A program made the position numbers and the translations under genes. From NCBI RefSeq assembly GCF_000024985.1, contig NC_013523.1, forward strand, positions 2,108,001-2,172,000: a DNA stretch of 64,000 nt. Reading direction: 5' to 3'. Every line of letters begins with the position of its first letter. The stretch's first letter is position 1. The notes under the pieces are model-generated. The model was given only the letters and a program-made list of their open reading frames with translations. It did not search any database and was not told the DNA's origin. The DNA comes from Sphaerobacter thermophilus DSM 20745 (GTDB lineage: Bacteria; Chloroflexota; Chloroflexia; Thermomicrobiales; Thermomicrobiaceae). Shown in pieces: positions 34,353 through 43,164 of this stretch.

Positions 34353-35363
34353 CTAGCGTACCGCTACCGGCTCCGTGTACACGTGCTTGGTCAACGTGGA
34401 CGGATCCGGCACCGGGCTCTCGTCGGCGAAGCGCACCGCTTCCTCCATCTGCGCATCGACCTCGCTGTCGATGGCATTCAGCTCATCCTCGGTCGCCACA
34501 CCCTCGGCGAGAAGCTTCCCGCGGAAGCGGAGGATCGGGTCCTCCTGCCGCCACTTTTCGACCTCTTCCTTGGTGCGGTACGCCTCGGGGTCGGCCATCG
34601 AGTGGCCGCGGAAGCGGTAGGTCATTGCCTCAATGAAATATGGGCCATTACCCGCGCGGCAGTGGTCAAGCGCCTTCTTGACCGCCTCCCGCACTTCCAG
34701 TACGTCCTGGCCGTCGATCCGCTCCGACGGAATGTCGTAGGCGGTGGCCTTTTTGGCCATCTCTCGCACCGCGGAGGCGTACTCGACAGCGGTGCCCATG
34801 CCGTACTGGTTGTTCTCACAGATGAAGAGCACCGGCAGCTTCCAGAGGGACGCGAAGTTGAGCGCCTCATGGAAGGCCCCGTTGTTCGTCGCCCCATCGC
34901 CGAAGAAGCAGAGGACGACGTAGTCCTGTTCCAGGTACTGGCTGGCCAGCGCCAGGCCGGCTGCGATCGGCAGGTGCCCCGCGACGATCGCATAGCCACC
35001 CCAGAAGTTGCGCTCGGCGTCGGCGAAGTGCATCGAGCCGCCGCGGCCACCGGCGACCCCCGTGGAGCGGCCGAAGAGCTCGGCCATCAGCAGGCGCGGG
35101 TCGGTCCCCAGCGCGATCGCATAGCCATGGTCGCGGTAGTGGGTCACGACGTGGTCGCGCTCCTCCATGGCGTCGATTGCGCCGACGGCGATCGCCTCTT
35201 CACCGATGTACAGATGCAGGAACCCGCCGATCTTGCCGTGCGCGTACTGCTCCGCCGCCCGCTCCTCGAATTTCCTGATCGCCACCATCTGCCGGTAGAG
35301 ATGGAGCAAGTCATCCTTCCCCAGCGTCAGATCCTTGGTTCGGCTGCCGTCTGGGCTTGTCAT
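34353..35363 (-). CDS. 2-oxoacid dehydrogenase E1 component, alpha subunit
   Basis: A 336-aa subunit that binds thiamine diphosphate through the GDG(X)nNN motif, here GDGATNNG (155-162) to ENNQYGMG (183-190). HLYIGEEAIAVGAI, HYRDHGYAIALG, and TYRFRGHSMADPEAYR are also typical. GGAGGCAGGGTAGGT precedes the ATG at 35363, so this is the first gene of the leftward E1 alpha, E1 beta, E2 operon. No E3 gene is adjacent; the complex must borrow a lipoamide dehydrogenase from elsewhere. Confidence 0.94.
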   Translation of the reverse strand: MTSPDGSRTKDLTLGKDDLLHLYRQMVAIRKFEERAAEQYAHGKIGGFLHLYIGEEAIAVGAIDAMEERDHVVTHYRDHGYAIALGTDPRLLMAELFGRSTGVAGGRGGSMHFADAERNFWGGYAIVAGHLPIAAGLALASQYLEQDYVVLCFFGDGATNNGAFHEALNFASLWKLPVLFICENNQYGMGTAVEYASAVREMAKKATAYDIPSERIDGQDVLEVREAVKKALDHCRAGNGPYFIEAMTYRFRGHSMADPEAYRTKEEVEKWRQEDPILRFRGKLLAEGVATEDELNAIDSEVDAQMEEAVRFADESPVPDPSTLTKHVYTEPVAVR

Positions 35364-35594
35364 ACCTACCCTGCCTCCAGACTATGACGCTGTACGTGCC
35401 CAGGGGAATGCTCCGGAGTGCTGCTGGTCGGCGGGGTTTCCCTGCCCCATCACCGTCCCGGCCCGCGGGCACGAGCCGCACACGCATTCAACTCCGGATT
35501 CTACCCCAACACGTGAGGTAGAGCCACGCAGACGCGGCCCTTTCTCATCCAAACCGTAGCTATATGAGTGTTTGCCCGGCTCCTGGTTCGCCGC

Positions 35595-36098
35595 TTAGGC
35601 ACTCCCGGGGCCCAGCTTGTAGCCGAACCGACGGAGCAGATCCTGTCGCGCCCTGACCTGCTCCGGAGTCTCCACCCCGAGCGGCTTGAACCCGTCCACC
35701 ACGCCGAGCACCGCCCGGCCCTCGCCCACGTCCGCCAGGATGACTTCGGTCGGGTTGGCCGTGGCGCAGAAGATGGTGCAGACCTCCTGCACAGCGCGCA
35801 CCGCGGGAAGGACGTTGATCGGGAACGCGTTGCGCAGCATGATGAGGAAGCAGTGCCCCGCGGCGATCCCCAGCACGTTCTTCTGCGCCAGCGCGATCAA
35901 CTCCTCGTCCGTCCCGCTCCAGCGCACCAGGCGGTCGCCGGACGCCTCGCTGAACGCGAGGCCGAACTGGATGCCCGGCACGCTGCCGACGAGCGCCTCG
36001 TGGAGATCCTCGACCGTCTTAATGAAGTGGCTCTGTCCGAAGATGATGTTGACGTCGTCAGGCTTCTCGATGCGGTAGCTGGTGAGTTCGATCGGCAT
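35595..36098 (-). CDS. Adenosine-specific kinase-like protein
   Basis: A 167-aa member of a small conserved family annotated as adenosine-specific kinase from archaeal structural work. Nearly the whole length fits: YRIEKPDDVNIIFGQSHFIK, VEDLHEALVGSVPGIQFGLA, FSEASGDRLVRWSGTD, IAAGHCFLIMLRNAFPINVL, FCATANPTEVILAD, then VVDGFKPLGVETPEQVRAR and the C-terminal RFGYKLG. The start ATG 36098 has GAGGGGAGGG upstream; an open frame to 36245 is not used. The true cellular function is not firmly established. Stand-alone. Confidence 0.88.
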   Translation of the reverse strand: MPIELTSYRIEKPDDVNIIFGQSHFIKTVEDLHEALVGSVPGIQFGLAFSEASGDRLVRWSGTDEELIALAQKNVLGIAAGHCFLIMLRNAFPINVLPAVRAVQEVCTIFCATANPTEVILADVGEGRAVLGVVDGFKPLGVETPEQVRARQDLLRRFGYKLGPGSA

Positions 36099-36240
36099 AC
36101 CGCCCTCCCCTCGGCTGAGCCGCCACGGCGCACCGCCGCCGGGACACCCTCCTGCGGTCATCCTATCACGGTTCTCGCGATGCGGACGCTGCCGCTCGGA
36201 TTCCGTTTCGGCACGTGATCTACCCGGGGTCAGGGGCGGG

Positions 36241-36279
36241 CGCAAAAGACAGAGCGCCTGCCGTACACGGCAGGCGCTC
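36241..36279 (-). terminator. Rho-independent terminator of the MFS transporter gene
   Basis: A perfect 12-bp stem, GAGCGCCTGCCG with CGGCAGGCGCTC (36279-36268 and 36263-36252), and a 4-base loop, followed on the minus strand by TGTCTTTTGCG. It lies 30 bases after the MFS stop codon and upstream of the adenosine-kinase-like gene. Confidence 0.85.
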
Positions 36280-36308
36280 GTCCGGTGACCGCGAGGGGTG
36301 CGGGGCGG

Positions 36309-37928
36309 TTAGCGCCCTTCGAGAGCCAGATCCTCCTGCTCTTCGATGCCGTAGATCCGCCGGTGCCGGACCGTGACCACCGCGCTGATCACGACCACGA
36401 GCAGCGCCAAGATTCGGAAGAACCACTGGACGTTGAGGGTCTCCGTGTTCAGCGTCGGCATCAGGAACTGGTCCGCCGCCACCAGCGCCACGATGGTCAG
36501 GCCGACCAGGGAGCCGAAGATAGCCGGCGAGTACCCCCGCTGGCGCGTCTCGATCCCCTCGATCGTGTTGTCCTTCGTCTCGCGCAGCAGGAGCGAGCCG
36601 ACGACGAAGGTGATGGCCGCAACCGTGACCGGGTAGATCAGGCCCACGTACGGCGCGTACCGCGACAGGGAGCTGTTGTCCTGCGCGGCGACGACCAGCG
36701 CCGTGGCAATCAGCGGCAGGAAGCCACCGAAATAGCCGTTCCCGATGTGATACGGAAGCGACACCGAGGTGTAGCGGACCCGCGCCGGGAACGACTCGAC
36801 GAGGAAGGCGGCGATCGGGCCGTAGACCATCGTCACGAAGAGGACCAGCACGAAGACGCAGAAGATGAGGACCACCGGGTTGTAGTTGCCCCCGACCGGC
36901 GTATGCGCCCGCATCAGGACGAAGATCGGGATGGTGAAGATCGCGGCGAGCAGGTTCCCCGCCATCATCACCGTCTTACGGCCGAGTCGGTCGGAGAGGG
37001 CACCGAAGACGACGAAGAACGGGGTTCCGAGTGCCAGCCCGATGGCGACGATCCAGTTCGTATCGACGAACGGCACGCCCGCCGTCGATTCGTTCTGCAG
37101 CCAGCTCAGCGTGTAGAACTGGCCTGTGTACCAGACCACTGCCTGCCCGGCAGCAGCACCCCAGAGAACCAGCAGGATCGTCTGCCACTTGGCCTTGCTG
37201 CCGAAGCTCTCCATGATCGGCGCCTTGGAGGTCTTCCCGGCGTCCTTAATCTTGGTGAAGAGCGGGGATTCCTTCAGGCGGAGTCGAATGAAGAGCGACA
37301 CAGCGACCAGGACGATCGAGAGCAGGAACGGAACACGCCAGCCCCAACTCTCCCACGCCGACTGCGACATGGATTCACGCACGGCCAGGATGACGAGTAG
37401 GGACAGGAACAAGCCGAGTGTCGCGGTCGTCTGGATGAAGCTGGTATAGAAGCCGCGCTTGTGGTCGGGGACGTGCTCGGCGACATAGACCGCGGCGCCA
37501 CCATACTCGCCGCCGAGGGCGAGGCCTTGCAGCACACGGATGGTGACGAGGATGATCGGTGCAGCAATGCCAATCGTGGCGTAGCCGGGCAGGATACCGA
37601 TGAGGAACGTCGCCCCACCCATGATCAGGAGCGTGACGAGAAAGGCGTACTTGCGTCCGACCCGGTCGCCGATGCGGCCGAAGAAGAGCGCGCCGAAGGG
37701 ACGCGCCGCAAACCCGGCTCCAAATGTCGCCAACGTGGCGAGCAGCGCGGCTACCTGATTGCCGCTGGGGTAGAAGTGCAGGGAAATCACCGTAGCCAGG
37801 CTGCCGAAGATATAGAAGTCATACCATTCAATCATCGTGCCCACGGCCGAGGCGCCGATGACCCGGAAGATGCTGGAATCCCCCTGACGACCTGCGGGTG
37901 TGGATGCTGGAAGTGCCCCGCTGGACAT
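36309..37928 (-). CDS. MFS transporter, metabolite:H+ symporter (MHS) type
   Basis: A 539-aa major facilitator with 12 or more membrane helices. The start of helix 1, GTMIEWYDFYIFGSLATVIS, and the loop FGRIGDRVGRKYAFLVTLLIMG are signatures of the MHS subfamily (proline/betaine, shikimate, alpha-ketoglutarate). The second-half loop FGALSDRLGRKTVMM mirrors the A-motif. The substrate is likely an organic acid or compatible solute. GGGGGAG precedes the ATG. A minus-strand promoter at 38185-38213 gives a leader of about 250 nt, and a strong terminator follows the gene. Confidence 0.9.
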   Translation of the reverse strand: MSSGALPASTPAGRQGDSSIFRVIGASAVGTMIEWYDFYIFGSLATVISLHFYPSGNQVAALLATLATFGAGFAARPFGALFFGRIGDRVGRKYAFLVTLLIMGGATFLIGILPGYATIGIAAPIILVTIRVLQGLALGGEYGGAAVYVAEHVPDHKRGFYTSFIQTTATLGLFLSLLVILAVRESMSQSAWESWGWRVPFLLSIVLVAVSLFIRLRLKESPLFTKIKDAGKTSKAPIMESFGSKAKWQTILLVLWGAAAGQAVVWYTGQFYTLSWLQNESTAGVPFVDTNWIVAIGLALGTPFFVVFGALSDRLGRKTVMMAGNLLAAIFTIPIFVLMRAHTPVGGNYNPVVLIFCVFVLVLFVTMVYGPIAAFLVESFPARVRYTSVSLPYHIGNGYFGGFLPLIATALVVAAQDNSSLSRYAPYVGLIYPVTVAAITFVVGSLLLRETKDNTIEGIETRQRGYSPAIFGSLVGLTIVALVAADQFLMPTLNTETLNVQWFFRILALLVVVISAVVTVRHRRIYGIEEQEDLALEGR

Positions 37929-38184
37929 ACGGCTCCCCCTTCTGTGTCGTTGCGTGCCGGAACTCTCATCTGACGTGAGTCGTTGCGGTCGTCACCGACA
38001 AGACCAGGAACCCAATCCGCGCTGCGTTGTCGAAACGGATCACGCTGGGCGACAGGCTACCGACTCCCCACTTCCCGGCCTGTCGGCCCGCTTACGTGCG
38101 GGACATGTCCGTGGGCTACTTTCCGGTACCCGGTGCCACCTCCTATCTATGTGAACGTAACGCTCTATTGTCGCGGTAGTTGCT

Positions 38185-38213
38185 ATTTTATCGACACATA
38201 CCTAATCTTGCAA
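38185..38213 (-). promoter_or_regulatory. Promoter of the MFS transporter gene
   Basis: The minus strand reads TTGCAA (38213-38208), 17 bases, TAAAAT (38190-38185), in the most AT-rich stretch of the 37929-38449 interval. No other gene is supported in that 520-base gap, which also has to contain the pyk promoter. Confidence 0.6.
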
Positions 38214-38449
38214 TAACTTCTTGTCGAATGCGTACGCGTCCGCGTCGCAGCGCGAGGTGAGCGATCCTCCCACCCGCGGGCGTTTCACCGATGGAGAGAC
38301 CGATTTGGTAAAGGAGTTGACGCACGCTCGGCCCATTTCTCTGCTGCTCTACCGGGCACGAACAGTGCGTGGTATCGTGGATGCCGGACCCGAGAAAAGC
38401 AGGTGCTGCACTATCCCGCCCGGCGGCTGAGTCGAGGAGTACCAGTATC

Positions 38450-39880
38450 GTGAACGCCCCACGCCGCACCCGAACGACCAAGATCGTGGCAACGATCGGC
38501 CCCGCGTCCTGGGATGCGCAGACACTCGAGCGCCTGATCCGCGCGGGCGCCGATGTGATCCGCATCAACACCGCCCACAACGCCGTTGAGGAACGCTACG
38601 CGATCGTGCAGATCATCCGCTCCGTCACGCGCGAGACCGGCCGCCACATCGGCATTCTTCAGGACCTGGCCGGCCCCAAACCTCGCACCGGCCCGGCCGC
38701 GGACGGCGAGGCGATCATCTTGGAGCGGGGCGCGCTGGTCCAGCTCACAGCGGGCGATGACCCGCTCGAGCCCGATCGCATCTCGATCGACGATCCGGAG
38801 CTGGTCAGCGCACTGGGCGCCGGGCAGCGGGTGTTGATGAGCGATGGCCTGATCGAACTGATCGTCACCGCCCGTAGGGGAGATAGTGTGACGGCGCGGG
38901 TGGTGCGCGGCGGGCGCCTGCGCGGCCGCCAGGGCGTCACGGTGCCGGGCGCCCCGGCGCCGGTACGTACCCTCTCAGCCACCGAGGCGACCGACATCGC
39001 CTTCGCCGCGGAGCAGGACCTGGAGTACCTCGGCGTGAGCTTCGTCACCTCCCCGGCCGACATCATCATGGTCCGCGACGAGCTGCGCCGGCACGGCGGC
39101 CGCGCCGCCGTGGTCGCGAAGATCGAGCGTCCTGAGGCGCTGCGCGCCATCCACGAGATCAGCCACGTGGCCGACGCCCTCATGGTCGCCCGGGGGGATC
39201 TGGGCGTGCAGCTCCCGCCGGAGGAGGTGCCGATCGCCCAGAAGCACATCGTCGACGTGGCGCGCTCCCACGGGAAACCCGTCATCATCGCCACGCAGAT
39301 GCTGGAGACAATGACCAGTCAGCCGCTCCCGACGCGCGCGGAGACGAGCGACGTGGCTTATGCCGTGCTCGATGGGGTCGACGCGGTCATGCTCTCGGCC
39401 GAGACGGCCACCGGCAAGTACCCGGTGGAGGCCGTCGAGATGATGGACCGCATCGCCCGGACGGTGGAGACCGCCTTCCCGGTGAGCCCGCGGCCGCAAA
39501 GCGACCGAGCCGACACGATCGCCTCCACCATGGCTCGCGCCGCCAGCGACCTCGCCCGCCGCTCGACGCTGGTCAACTTAATTGCCGTCATTACCCGCAG
39601 CGGCTACTCCGCCCGCGAGGTGGCCCGCGAGCGGCCGGCCGTCCCGGTGGTCGCCGTGACGAACAGCGAGTTCGTCGCGAATCAGCTCGCGCTGGTGTGG
39701 GGGGTTGAGACGGTAGTGATGGAGTTCGCCAGCGACACCGAGACGCTGGTCCGCGATATCGGCGAGCGGCTCGTCGCCACCGGCCACGCGCATCCCGGGA
39801 TGCACGCCCTCTTCGTCGGTAGCCTCACCGTCCACCACGAGCCCGGCCACGTCGACGTGCTCCATCTCCGCCGGCTGTGA
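38450..39880 (+). CDS. pyk: Pyruvate kinase
   Basis: Makes pyruvate and ATP from phosphoenolpyruvate and ADP in glycolysis. The 476-aa protein has TKIVATIGPAS at the N-terminus, the adenosine/K+-site strand as VIRINTAHNAVEE (where NFSHG is usual), DLAGPKPRTG, AAVVAKIERPEA with the catalytic Lys, DALMVARGDLGVQLPPEEVP and IIATQMLETMTSQPLPTRAE. GPK rather than GPE fits potassium-independent enzymes, consistent with loss of the Ser of NFSHG. GTG 38450 follows GAGGAG by ten bases. The C-terminal domain (about 350-476) is complete. Confidence 0.92.
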   Translation: MNAPRRTRTTKIVATIGPASWDAQTLERLIRAGADVIRINTAHNAVEERYAIVQIIRSVTRETGRHIGILQDLAGPKPRTGPAADGEAIILERGALVQLTAGDDPLEPDRISIDDPELVSALGAGQRVLMSDGLIELIVTARRGDSVTARVVRGGRLRGRQGVTVPGAPAPVRTLSATEATDIAFAAEQDLEYLGVSFVTSPADIIMVRDELRRHGGRAAVVAKIERPEALRAIHEISHVADALMVARGDLGVQLPPEEVPIAQKHIVDVARSHGKPVIIATQMLETMTSQPLPTRAETSDVAYAVLDGVDAVMLSAETATGKYPVEAVEMMDRIARTVETAFPVSPRPQSDRADTIASTMARAASDLARRSTLVNLIAVITRSGYSAREVARERPAVPVVAVTNSEFVANQLALVWGVETVVMEFASDTETLVRDIGERLVATGHAHPGMHALFVGSLTVHHEPGHVDVLHLRRL

Positions 39881-39961
39881 GGCGGAGACAAGTCAGGCGT
39901 TCAGGGGCAACCGCACCTGGCGCGTTCTCTGGGTGTTATGCGGAGGAAAGCTGTTCTCGGA

Positions 39962-40189
39962 CACAAGAAACGATCCCGACGAGCCTGCGTCTCGACGCCA
40001 TCCCACTGACCGATACGTTCCTGGCTTGCCGACGAGCGCCGGCTGCCCTGGTTCGCTCGTGCCAGCGACCGCTCCCCAGCTTCCTGGTTTGCGGCCGACC
40101 GCCCCGGCTTCCCGGTTGGGTCGGGATCAGCCCCGAGGGTGGGCCTCGGTGGCTGTGCGTCGATCCGTCGGTCGACTCCTCGGGATCGT
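39962..40189 (-). ncRNA. Candidate structured small RNA, copy B
   Basis: Read leftward from a strong promoter (40196-40224). The 5' GATCCCGAGGAG (40187-40176) can pair with CTCGTCGGGATC (39983-39972), closing the whole unit; CGTTTCTTGTG follows. Inside: a strong hairpin CAGCC-CCGAGG/CCUCGG-GGCUG near 40150-40123, the 26-nt nested hairpin at 40122-40097 (GACC/GGUC around CCGG-CCGG), repeated ACCAGG-type hairpins, and a GCGTCGAGACGC hairpin near the 3' end. The layout equals copy A at 31566-31790, while the loops differ. No convincing gene lies in 39881-40262, so the transcript is probably non-coding and ends near the pyk 3' end. Confidence 0.6.
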
Positions 40190-40195
40190 GTATGT

Positions 40196-40224
40196 ACAGT
40201 ACCACACGTGTGCCGGCTTGTCAA
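40196..40224 (-). promoter_or_regulatory. Promoter of small RNA copy B
   Basis: The minus strand has a perfect -35 TTGACA (40224-40219), a 17-base spacer and -10 TACTGT (40201-40196). The sequence between (GCCGGCAC shared) resembles the copy A promoter. Confidence 0.65.
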
Positions 40225-40262
40225 GCCCTTGCGTTCGAACGCACGCGCGGGGGACGGCGGCC

Positions 40263-41108
40263 CTACCGAACCAACCGGTACGTCGCCTGCTCGTCCGCGC
40301 CCTCCTGGATGACGCGTCCGTCCTCGATCAGTTTCTCCAGGTGCGCGTACACCGTCGAGCGGGCGGCGTACACGTTCCGTGGGGCCAGATCAGGGTAGAT
40401 GCGCGCAACGAGGTCAGGGATAGTAGTGACACCGGCGGCCAGGTATTCGGCGATCTGCTCCTCGCGCGCCAGCCGGTGCTCGATGTAGCGCCGCAGCGTG
40501 GCCGGTCCGTTGTCAATCACCGGGCCGTGTCCCGGCAGGAGCCGGGTGACACCGCGGTCGAGCAGGCGCTGGAGCGACGCCAGGTAGGCGCGCATGCTGC
40601 CGTAGGGCGGGAAGATGCCGACCGTGCCCCGCCCGTGCACCAGGTCCCCCGCGAGCGTCACACCGGAGTTCCGTTCGACAAAGACGACATGCCCCGCGGC
40701 GTGACCCGGCGTCAACACCGCATCGAAGACCAGCCCGGCGACCTCGAAGGTCTGACCGTCCTTGAGGTAGTGGTCCACGGGGAGGGGTTCTTTCAGTCGC
40801 TCGGCGACCGGCAGGTCGTCCGGGTGCAGCCAGATCGGCGCCCCCGTCGCCTCGCGCAGTGCCGCCGCCCCTGCGGCATGATCGACGTGAGCGTGGGTCA
40901 GCAGGATGTCACGCACCGGCGGGTCACCCAGCTTTGCCAGCGCGGCCAGGATCACCTCGGTCCCCGCCGCGGATCCAGGGTCGACGACCACCACCGGTCC
41001 ACCCTGCTCGGGGGAGTGGACGATGTAGGCGTTCGTCTCTTCTTCCATGATGCCGTCGTTGGGCACCGGCACGCTGATGATCTTGCTCGCGATGTCCACC
41101 GTCTCCAC
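40263..41108 (-). CDS. MBL-fold metallo-hydrolase with C-terminal winged helix (LACTB2-like)
   Basis: A 281-aa metallo-beta-lactamase-fold hydrolase. The binuclear metal site is visible as LTHAHVDHAAGA (HxHxDH), with later ligands in LTPGHAAGHVVFV, GDLVHG and LPGHGPVID. The C-terminal 60-70 residues (REEQIAEYLAAGVTTIPDLV, then VYAHLEKLIEDGRV) match the winged-helix extension seen in LACTB2-like proteins, some of which are nucleases. GTG 41108 is chosen because GGAGGAG lies nine bases upstream; the frame is open to 41177. Substrate unknown. Confidence 0.88.
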   Translation of the reverse strand: METVDIASKIISVPVPNDGIMEEETNAYIVHSPEQGGPVVVVDPGSAAGTEVILAALAKLGDPPVRDILLTHAHVDHAAGAAALREATGAPIWLHPDDLPVAERLKEPLPVDHYLKDGQTFEVAGLVFDAVLTPGHAAGHVVFVERNSGVTLAGDLVHGRGTVGIFPPYGSMRAYLASLQRLLDRGVTRLLPGHGPVIDNGPATLRRYIEHRLAREEQIAEYLAAGVTTIPDLVARIYPDLAPRNVYAARSTVYAHLEKLIEDGRVIQEGADEQATYRLVR

Positions 41109-41289
41109 TGGCAGATCTCCTCCGAGCCGGAGTTCTTCCCCACGCCGGGGCCGCGCCCCGCTCCGCTCTGCGGACATGCTACCAGACGCGTCCAGCGCGG
41201 CTTCGCCCCGCTCGGGCTATCATTGTGCCAGTGCTCCTGGCACGCCGCGAGGATGGCGAGCATGTCAGGCATGGAGGAGGTCGATGGCC

Positions 41290-42390
41290 ATGACGACCAC
41301 GCCCACCAAGCAGACCACCGCCGACCTGGACGACCTGGCCTGCGCCCTCTTCAGGCCGCTGAACCTCGATGACCTGCTCGCCGCACTCCCCGGGCTGCTG
41401 GCCGCGGCGCTCGGCGATGGGCTGGAGTGGCGCGTGAGAATCGCGGCGGACGATCGCCCCTTCGAGGCCCCCGCGCTCGCCGAGGCGCGCTGGCAGGTCA
41501 GCCTGCCGCTCCGCCATGACGGGCGCCTGCTCGGCGCCATCGTCGCCGGCAGCCGGAAGGCAGTCGCGCCCGATTGGTGGGACGAGGACCGGGCCGGGCG
41601 CGCCGCGTCCCTGATCGCAGCCGCGATCGACCACCACCAGCGCGCCGCACGCCCGGCGGGCCGGCTGGCAAGCCAGGGCGCCCACCTGCGGTCGGATCTG
41701 GCGGCCATCCTCTCCCACGAGATGCGCACACCGCTGGCGTCGATCAAGGGCTACGCCTCGGCCTTACTCCTGGAGGACGCCTACTGGGACGAAGAGACCC
41801 GGCGCGAGTTCCTGCTGGCGATCGACGCCGAAACCGACCACCTGACGCAACTAATCGAAGACGTGCTCGATGCCTCGATCATTGAGGCCGGGGCGCTGCG
41901 CATCGAGCCGGAGCCGATCCTCCTGCCGCATATGGTTCGCCGCGCCATCGATAAACTGGCGCTCCGCACCGATCGCCACCGCTTCGTCCTCTCCTTCCCG
42001 CCCGACTTCCCGGCGGTGATGGCCGACGCCCTGCGGATCGATCAGGTCCTGAGCAACCTGCTTGATAATGCAGTCAAGTACTCGCCGCAGGGCGGGCTGA
42101 TCGTCGTGAGCGGCCGGGTCGCGGGAGACGAGGTGGTCGTCAGCGTGGCCGACCAGGGGATCGGGATCGCGCCGGAGCATCTGAACAAGCTGTTCGAGCG
42201 GTACTTCCGCGCCAGCACGAACGGCCGCCGCGTGGCCGGCACCGGTCTGGGGCTGCCGATCTCCGACGCCATCATCCGCGCGCACGGGGGTCGCATCTGG
42301 GCCGAGAGCACTGTCGGGCAGGGAACGGTCTTCTCCTTCACCCTGCCGCTGGCGCCCCGCGATACCGAAACTGACGCAGAAGGGAGCTAG
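41290..42390 (+). CDS. Sensor histidine kinase with N-terminal GAF-like region
   Basis: A 366-aa soluble kinase without membrane segments. An N-terminal sensor of about 125 residues (DDLACALFRPLNLDDLLAAL onward) looks GAF-like. The kinase core has the H-box LSHEMRTPLASIKGY with His143, the N-box QVLSNLLDNAVKYSPQGG, G1 VADQGIGIAPEH, the F-box FERYFRAS and G2 GTGLGLPISDAII. ATG 41290 is preferred, eight bases after GGAGGAGGT; an ATG at 41284 is too close. It pairs with the response regulator four bases downstream. It presumably senses a cytoplasmic signal. Confidence 0.9.
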   Translation: MTTTPTKQTTADLDDLACALFRPLNLDDLLAALPGLLAAALGDGLEWRVRIAADDRPFEAPALAEARWQVSLPLRHDGRLLGAIVAGSRKAVAPDWWDEDRAGRAASLIAAAIDHHQRAARPAGRLASQGAHLRSDLAAILSHEMRTPLASIKGYASALLLEDAYWDEETRREFLLAIDAETDHLTQLIEDVLDASIIEAGALRIEPEPILLPHMVRRAIDKLALRTDRHRFVLSFPPDFPAVMADALRIDQVLSNLLDNAVKYSPQGGLIVVSGRVAGDEVVVSVADQGIGIAPEHLNKLFERYFRASTNGRRVAGTGLGLPISDAIIRAHGGRIWAESTVGQGTVFSFTLPLAPRDTETDAEGS

Positions 42391-42393
42391 CGC

Positions 42394-43116
42394 GTGCCGT
42401 CGTCGACACACCGTGCCACGATCCTGGTCGTCGAAGACGAGCCGCGCCTGGTCCGTCTCATCGAATCGATCCTCCGCACAGCAGACTACCGGGTACTGAC
42501 CGCGGCTACCGGCGCCGACGCGCTGGAGATGGTCGCGCTGGAGGCGCCCGACCTGATCCTGCTCGACCTCCTGCTGCCCGGCGACATCGACGGCTTCGAC
42601 GTCTGCCGCCGGGTGCGCGAGTTCTCGGACGTGCCGATCATTATGTTGACGGCTCGGACCCAGGAGACGGACAAACTGCGCGGCTTCGAGCTCGGCGCGG
42701 ACGACTACGTGACCAAGCCTTTCAGTGCCAAGGAGTTGCTGGCACGGGTGCAGGCAGTGTTGCGTCGCAGCCGTGGCTTTGCCGCCGGTCCTGCGCGCCT
42801 CACCGTCGGCGATCTGGTCATCGACCTGGCCGCCCACCGGGTAACACGCGGCGGCGAAGATATCCATCTGACGCCGACCGAGTTCCGGCTGCTCGTGGCG
42901 CTGGCGCGCCGGCCTGGGCGCGTCATCCCGCACGATCAACTCCTGACCGAGGTCTGGGGTGCCGAGTACCGCGACGAGGTGGAGTACCTGCGCACCTACA
43001 TGCGCTACCTGCGCCAGAAGCTCGAACGCAACCCCACTCGCCCCACTCACCTCTTGACCGAGCCCGGCGTCGGCTACGTTCTTGCCGCCGAGCCGGAGAA
43101 CAACGACCCTGCCTGA
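42394..43116 (+). CDS. Response regulator, OmpR/PhoB family
   Basis: A 240-aa two-domain regulator. Receiver domain: acidic pair Glu14-Asp15, phosphoacceptor Asp58 in LILLDLLLPGDIDG, Thr86 in IIMLTARTQ, and Lys108 in DDYVTKPFS. DNA-binding domain (about 140-235): a winged helix with LTPTEFRLLVALARRPGRVI, EVWGAEYRDEVEYLRTYMRY and the wing LTEPGVGYVL; it is KdpE-like. GTG 42394 lies three bases after the kinase stop, so the pair is co-translated. Three copies of an 11-bp direct repeat (43165-43218) just downstream are candidate binding sites. Confidence 0.93.
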   Translation: MPSSTHRATILVVEDEPRLVRLIESILRTADYRVLTAATGADALEMVALEAPDLILLDLLLPGDIDGFDVCRRVREFSDVPIIMLTARTQETDKLRGFELGADDYVTKPFSAKELLARVQAVLRRSRGFAAGPARLTVGDLVIDLAAHRVTRGGEDIHLTPTEFRLLVALARRPGRVIPHDQLLTEVWGAEYRDEVEYLRTYMRYLRQKLERNPTRPTHLLTEPGVGYVLAAEPENNDPA

Positions 43117-43164
43117 TCCGGAGGGTTGCGCCCCCGAGCCTCGCCTAGCGTTCGCCGCATCGGC

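Noticed and set aside
39936-40205. An 89-aa ORF within RNA copy B, faintly similar to a 79-aa ORF in copy A (31537-31776)
   Set aside because: The shared peptide bits follow from nucleotide conservation; neither ORF has a proper ribosome site, and the similarity falls on helices rather than codon-wise.
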